NCBI GenBank assembly: GCA_025455085.1
Contig: JALONF010000068.1
Location: 1 to 8,647 of the forward strand
DNA from: Ignavibacteriaceae bacterium
Lineage (GTDB): Bacteria > Bacteroidota > Ignavibacteria > Ignavibacteriales > Ignavibacteriaceae
Length of the DNA stretch: 8,647 nt
Direction of reading: 5' to 3'
A program made the translations under genes and the position numbers. The notes beneath the pieces were generated by a model. That model saw only the letters and a list, made by a program, of their open reading frames with translations. It made no database searches and had not been told where the DNA came from. This document shows, piece after piece, positions 6,687 through 8,647 of this stretch (positions are counted from its first letter, which is position 1; each line of letters starts with the position of its first letter).

Positions 6687-6704
6687 TTTTTTATGAAGGT
6701 TATT

Positions 6705-8647
6705 ATGAAGAAGATATATATCCTTTTAATCCTATTATCCGGATTTAACATATACGCACAACGCAGTAGTGATCCATCATTACTAACGATTGGCTATCAT
6801 ACCGGTAACAGAGCAGCAATCACTTATTATAATGATGGTCAGATAGCAGGAGTTAATACCGGCATAGATATCAGGGGCGAATGGCCTCTCGGTTCCGGTG
6901 AAAACTATATTGGTGATTGTATCCCGCTGATTGGAGTAGAATTTATCAACAATCTTAATGACACACTTCAGTCTGTTGTTATTTCGCGTGGACCAAGGAG
7001 AGGTCAATTTGATGAAAAACACCCAAGCGGCTATTTCTGGGGATGGAATCCAACACCCGGGTTCAGAAATCCAAACGTAAAAGGTGTTGCAATGAGTAAC
7101 CTTCCTGAAACCTGGCCCCTTGAAGGATGGAATGATCCCATAGCAAGATTTTGGAAAGATGAAAATGGAAAGACTCAGTGGTTTGGATATTTTGGAAGAG
7201 GTATTCAGAATGCTGACCAGGAATCATTCTTTGAAGCTGATGATGATTGGGATGATGAGTTTAATGGCAACTTCAGACCTGACACTACAAACCTCTCAAG
7301 AAATGGTATGGCTTTACGGATGAGACAAAGAGGTTTGCAATGGTCGAGCTTCTTGGCTGAAGATGCAATTTTTTGGTTATATGAAATTAATAATGATGGA
7401 ACTACTCTCTATCGCAAAGCAGATTTTGGAACCATCGTAGGTACACTAGCTGGAGGCGACGGTGATAGTCAGGATGACCTCGGATTTTTCGATGTTAAAG
7501 ACTGGATTACATATTCGTGGGATAGTGACGGTATTGGTAATCGAGGACAAAAAGTTGGTTATGTTGGTTATGCATTCCTTGAGTCTCCCGGAAATCCATT
7601 TGATGGAATTGATAACGATAACGATTCTAAGTTGTCTTCACCAAGATTTGTTGCATCAGATTTTAATGCTGTAATCTATAATTCCGGTGATCAGGTTGTT
7701 TTAATCAAAGATACAGTAGATGCTCTTGGACTAAGAATCTACAAGCGCAGCCTTCATACAGTAAAGGCTACCACGGATACTGTTTTTTCATTAGGGACGA
7801 GATTCATTATTGAACCAGGTGTAACTCAGTTAAGAGAAGGCAATGCAACTCTGGAAATAATAAACGGTCAGGAAGTTTTTATTCCGGATCCATCTGCAAA
7901 TGATGCTATTGATAATGATCTTGATGGATTAGTGGATGAAAACCAGGCAACACATTATGAAACAAGAATCAGAAGATCACCTCCTTTGCCAGGATTATCA
8001 TATATAAATTATGTAACAGGCGCAGGCGTAAACGACCTGTTGATTGATGAAAAACGCGATAATGATATTGATGAAGATGAAGATTGGGATCCAGCATTTG
8101 ATGATGTTGGCGAAGATGGATTAGGACCAGATGATGATGGCTATCCGGGCCCTGATGCAGGTGAGGGAGATGGGATACCTACACAAGGTGAACCTAACTA
8201 TGGCAAAACAGATCCTGAAGAGTCGGATCAAATTGGTCTTACCGGATTCAACTTCTTTGAACTTCAAAGTGCACCTGATCTTAGTATTGATTCGTCCTTG
8301 TGGAATAGAATGACACCTGGAAGATTTGATGTGGTACCTCCCACTCCCCAGGATGGAGATTTCATTTACAGCTCAGGATTCTTTCCACTATCTCCAGGAA
8401 CACCTGAAAGGTTTTCTGTCTCACTTCTCTTCGGTGAAGACTATGACGATATAGTGAAGAATAAAAAGATAGTTCAGCAAATTTATAATGCAGGTTATGC
8501 TTTCCCACAAGCGCCAAAAAAACCTGTAATTACAATTACACAAAACGATGGAAAAGTTGTAATTTATTGGGACGGTGATGAAACTGAAAACTCGAGAGAC
8601 TTTGTTACCAAGCAGCAGGATTTTGAAGGCTACAAAATTTACAGAGC
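6705..8647 (+). CDS. large secreted Asp-rich protein with calcium-loop motifs, C-terminus beyond window
   Basis: The frame is open from the ATG at 6705 to the right edge: 647 codons plus two bases with no stop. The first residues, MKKIYILLILLSGFNIYAQ, are a signal peptide, with cleavage probable after the Ala or Gln at 18-19. There is no lipobox Cys. An in-frame ATG at 6693 would add four residues; I prefer 6705 because GAAGG lies five bases upstream of it. The mature part is rich in Trp, Gly and Asp. It has acidic loops at 179-184 (DDDWDD), 303-308 (DNDNDS), 403-412 (DNDLDGLVDE) and 452-462 (DNDIDEDEDWD), the third closely matching the DxDxDGxxDE calcium-binding pattern. Residues 485-515 contain GEPNYGKTDPEESDQIGLTGF. 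From about residue 604 (PKKPVITITQNDGKVVIYWD to FEGYKIYR) it reads like the start of a fibronectin type III or similar beta-sandwich domain. Large exported proteins of this style beside TonB receptors are familiar from Ignavibacteria-like genomes, but I know of no assigned function. A type IX sorting tail, if present, lies outside the window. Confidence 0.85.
   Translation, partial: MKKIYILLILLSGFNIYAQRSSDPSLLTIGYHTGNRAAITYYNDGQIAGVNTGIDIRGEWPLGSGENYIGDCIPLIGVEFINNLNDTLQSVVISRGPRRGQFDEKHPSGYFWGWNPTPGFRNPNVKGVAMSNLPETWPLEGWNDPIARFWKDENGKTQWFGYFGRGIQNADQESFFEADDDWDDEFNGNFRPDTTNLSRNGMALRMRQRGLQWSSFLAEDAIFWLYEINNDGTTLYRKADFGTIVGTLAGGDGDSQDDLGFFDVKDWITYSWDSDGIGNRGQKVGYVGYAFLESPGNPFDGIDNDNDSKLSSPRFVASDFNAVIYNSGDQVVLIKDTVDALGLRIYKRSLHTVKATTDTVFSLGTRFIIEPGVTQLREGNATLEIINGQEVFIPDPSANDAIDNDLDGLVDENQATHYETRIRRSPPLPGLSYINYVTGAGVNDLLIDEKRDNDIDEDEDWDPAFDDVGEDGLGPDDDGYPGPDAGEGDGIPTQGEPNYGKTDPEESDQIGLTGFNFFELQSAPDLSIDSSLWNRMTPGRFDVVPPTPQDGDFIYSSGFFPLSPGTPERFSVSLLFGEDYDDIVKNKKIVQQIYNAGYAFPQAPKKPVITITQNDGKVVIYWDGDETENSRDFVTKQQDFEGYKIYR

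Noticed and set aside
6783..7022. Short minus-strand open frame inside the secreted protein gene
   Set aside because: It is fully inside a better supported long frame with signal peptide and domain-like composition. Its product has no recognisable motif. The same holds for short plus-strand frames at 7462-7674 and 8131-8313 and for those inside the receptor gene.
3858..8647. SusC/SusD glycan-uptake pair
   Set aside because: The downstream protein has a signal peptide without a lipobox Cys and no visible SusD features. Only the gene order resembles a SusC/SusD pair.

Overview
The window looks like AT-rich chromosomal DNA from the Bacteroidota/Ignavibacteriota (FCB) side of the bacterial tree. 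The evidence is a low-GC sequence, a TonB-dependent receptor with an N-terminal carboxypeptidase-regulatory-like domain, a companion secreted Asp-rich protein, and a MiaA N-terminus with the GTGKD form of its motif. An Ignavibacteria-like source is my best guess from protein style. It is an inference, not a database result.

Layout. The minus strand (1-2241) carries a large cNMP-binding/GAF/histidine-kinase-like protein. It is followed 37 nt downstream by the start of miaA (tRNA dimethylallyltransferase), which leaves the window at its left edge. A short divergent region (2242-2399) holds an imperfect dyad. A tight plus-strand operon (2400-3442) encodes an ECF sigma factor, a small soluble zinc anti-sigma-like protein (ATGA overlap) and an FmdB-type zinc-ribbon protein with a Cys-rich tail (3-nt gap). 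A 415-nt AT-rich gap (3443-3857) has no convincing gene but contains two clear inverted repeats. It is followed by a well-placed Shine-Dalgarno site and a complete 942-residue TonB-dependent outer-membrane receptor (3858-6686). Eighteen bases further on starts a secreted acidic protein (6705 to the right edge and beyond). It is open for 647 codons and has no stop in the window, so a search for closed ORFs would miss it.

How the genes may work together. The sigma, anti-sigma and FmdB genes form a plausible cytoplasmic thiol/zinc-responsive unit; the anti-sigma has no membrane segment, so this is not a FecI/FecR-style trans-envelope system. The receptor and the secreted protein look like one transcription unit of cell-envelope proteins, and both contain EF-hand-like Asp/Asn loops that suggest calcium-bound structure outside the cell. 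The minus-strand signalling protein keeps recognisable sensory domains, but its kinase half has lost the phospho-acceptor His and the key ATP-site residues, so it is probably a non-catalytic sensor.

The most interesting points are this degenerate kinase, the receptor/secreted-protein pair, and the non-coding dyads upstream of the signalling gene and the receptor.
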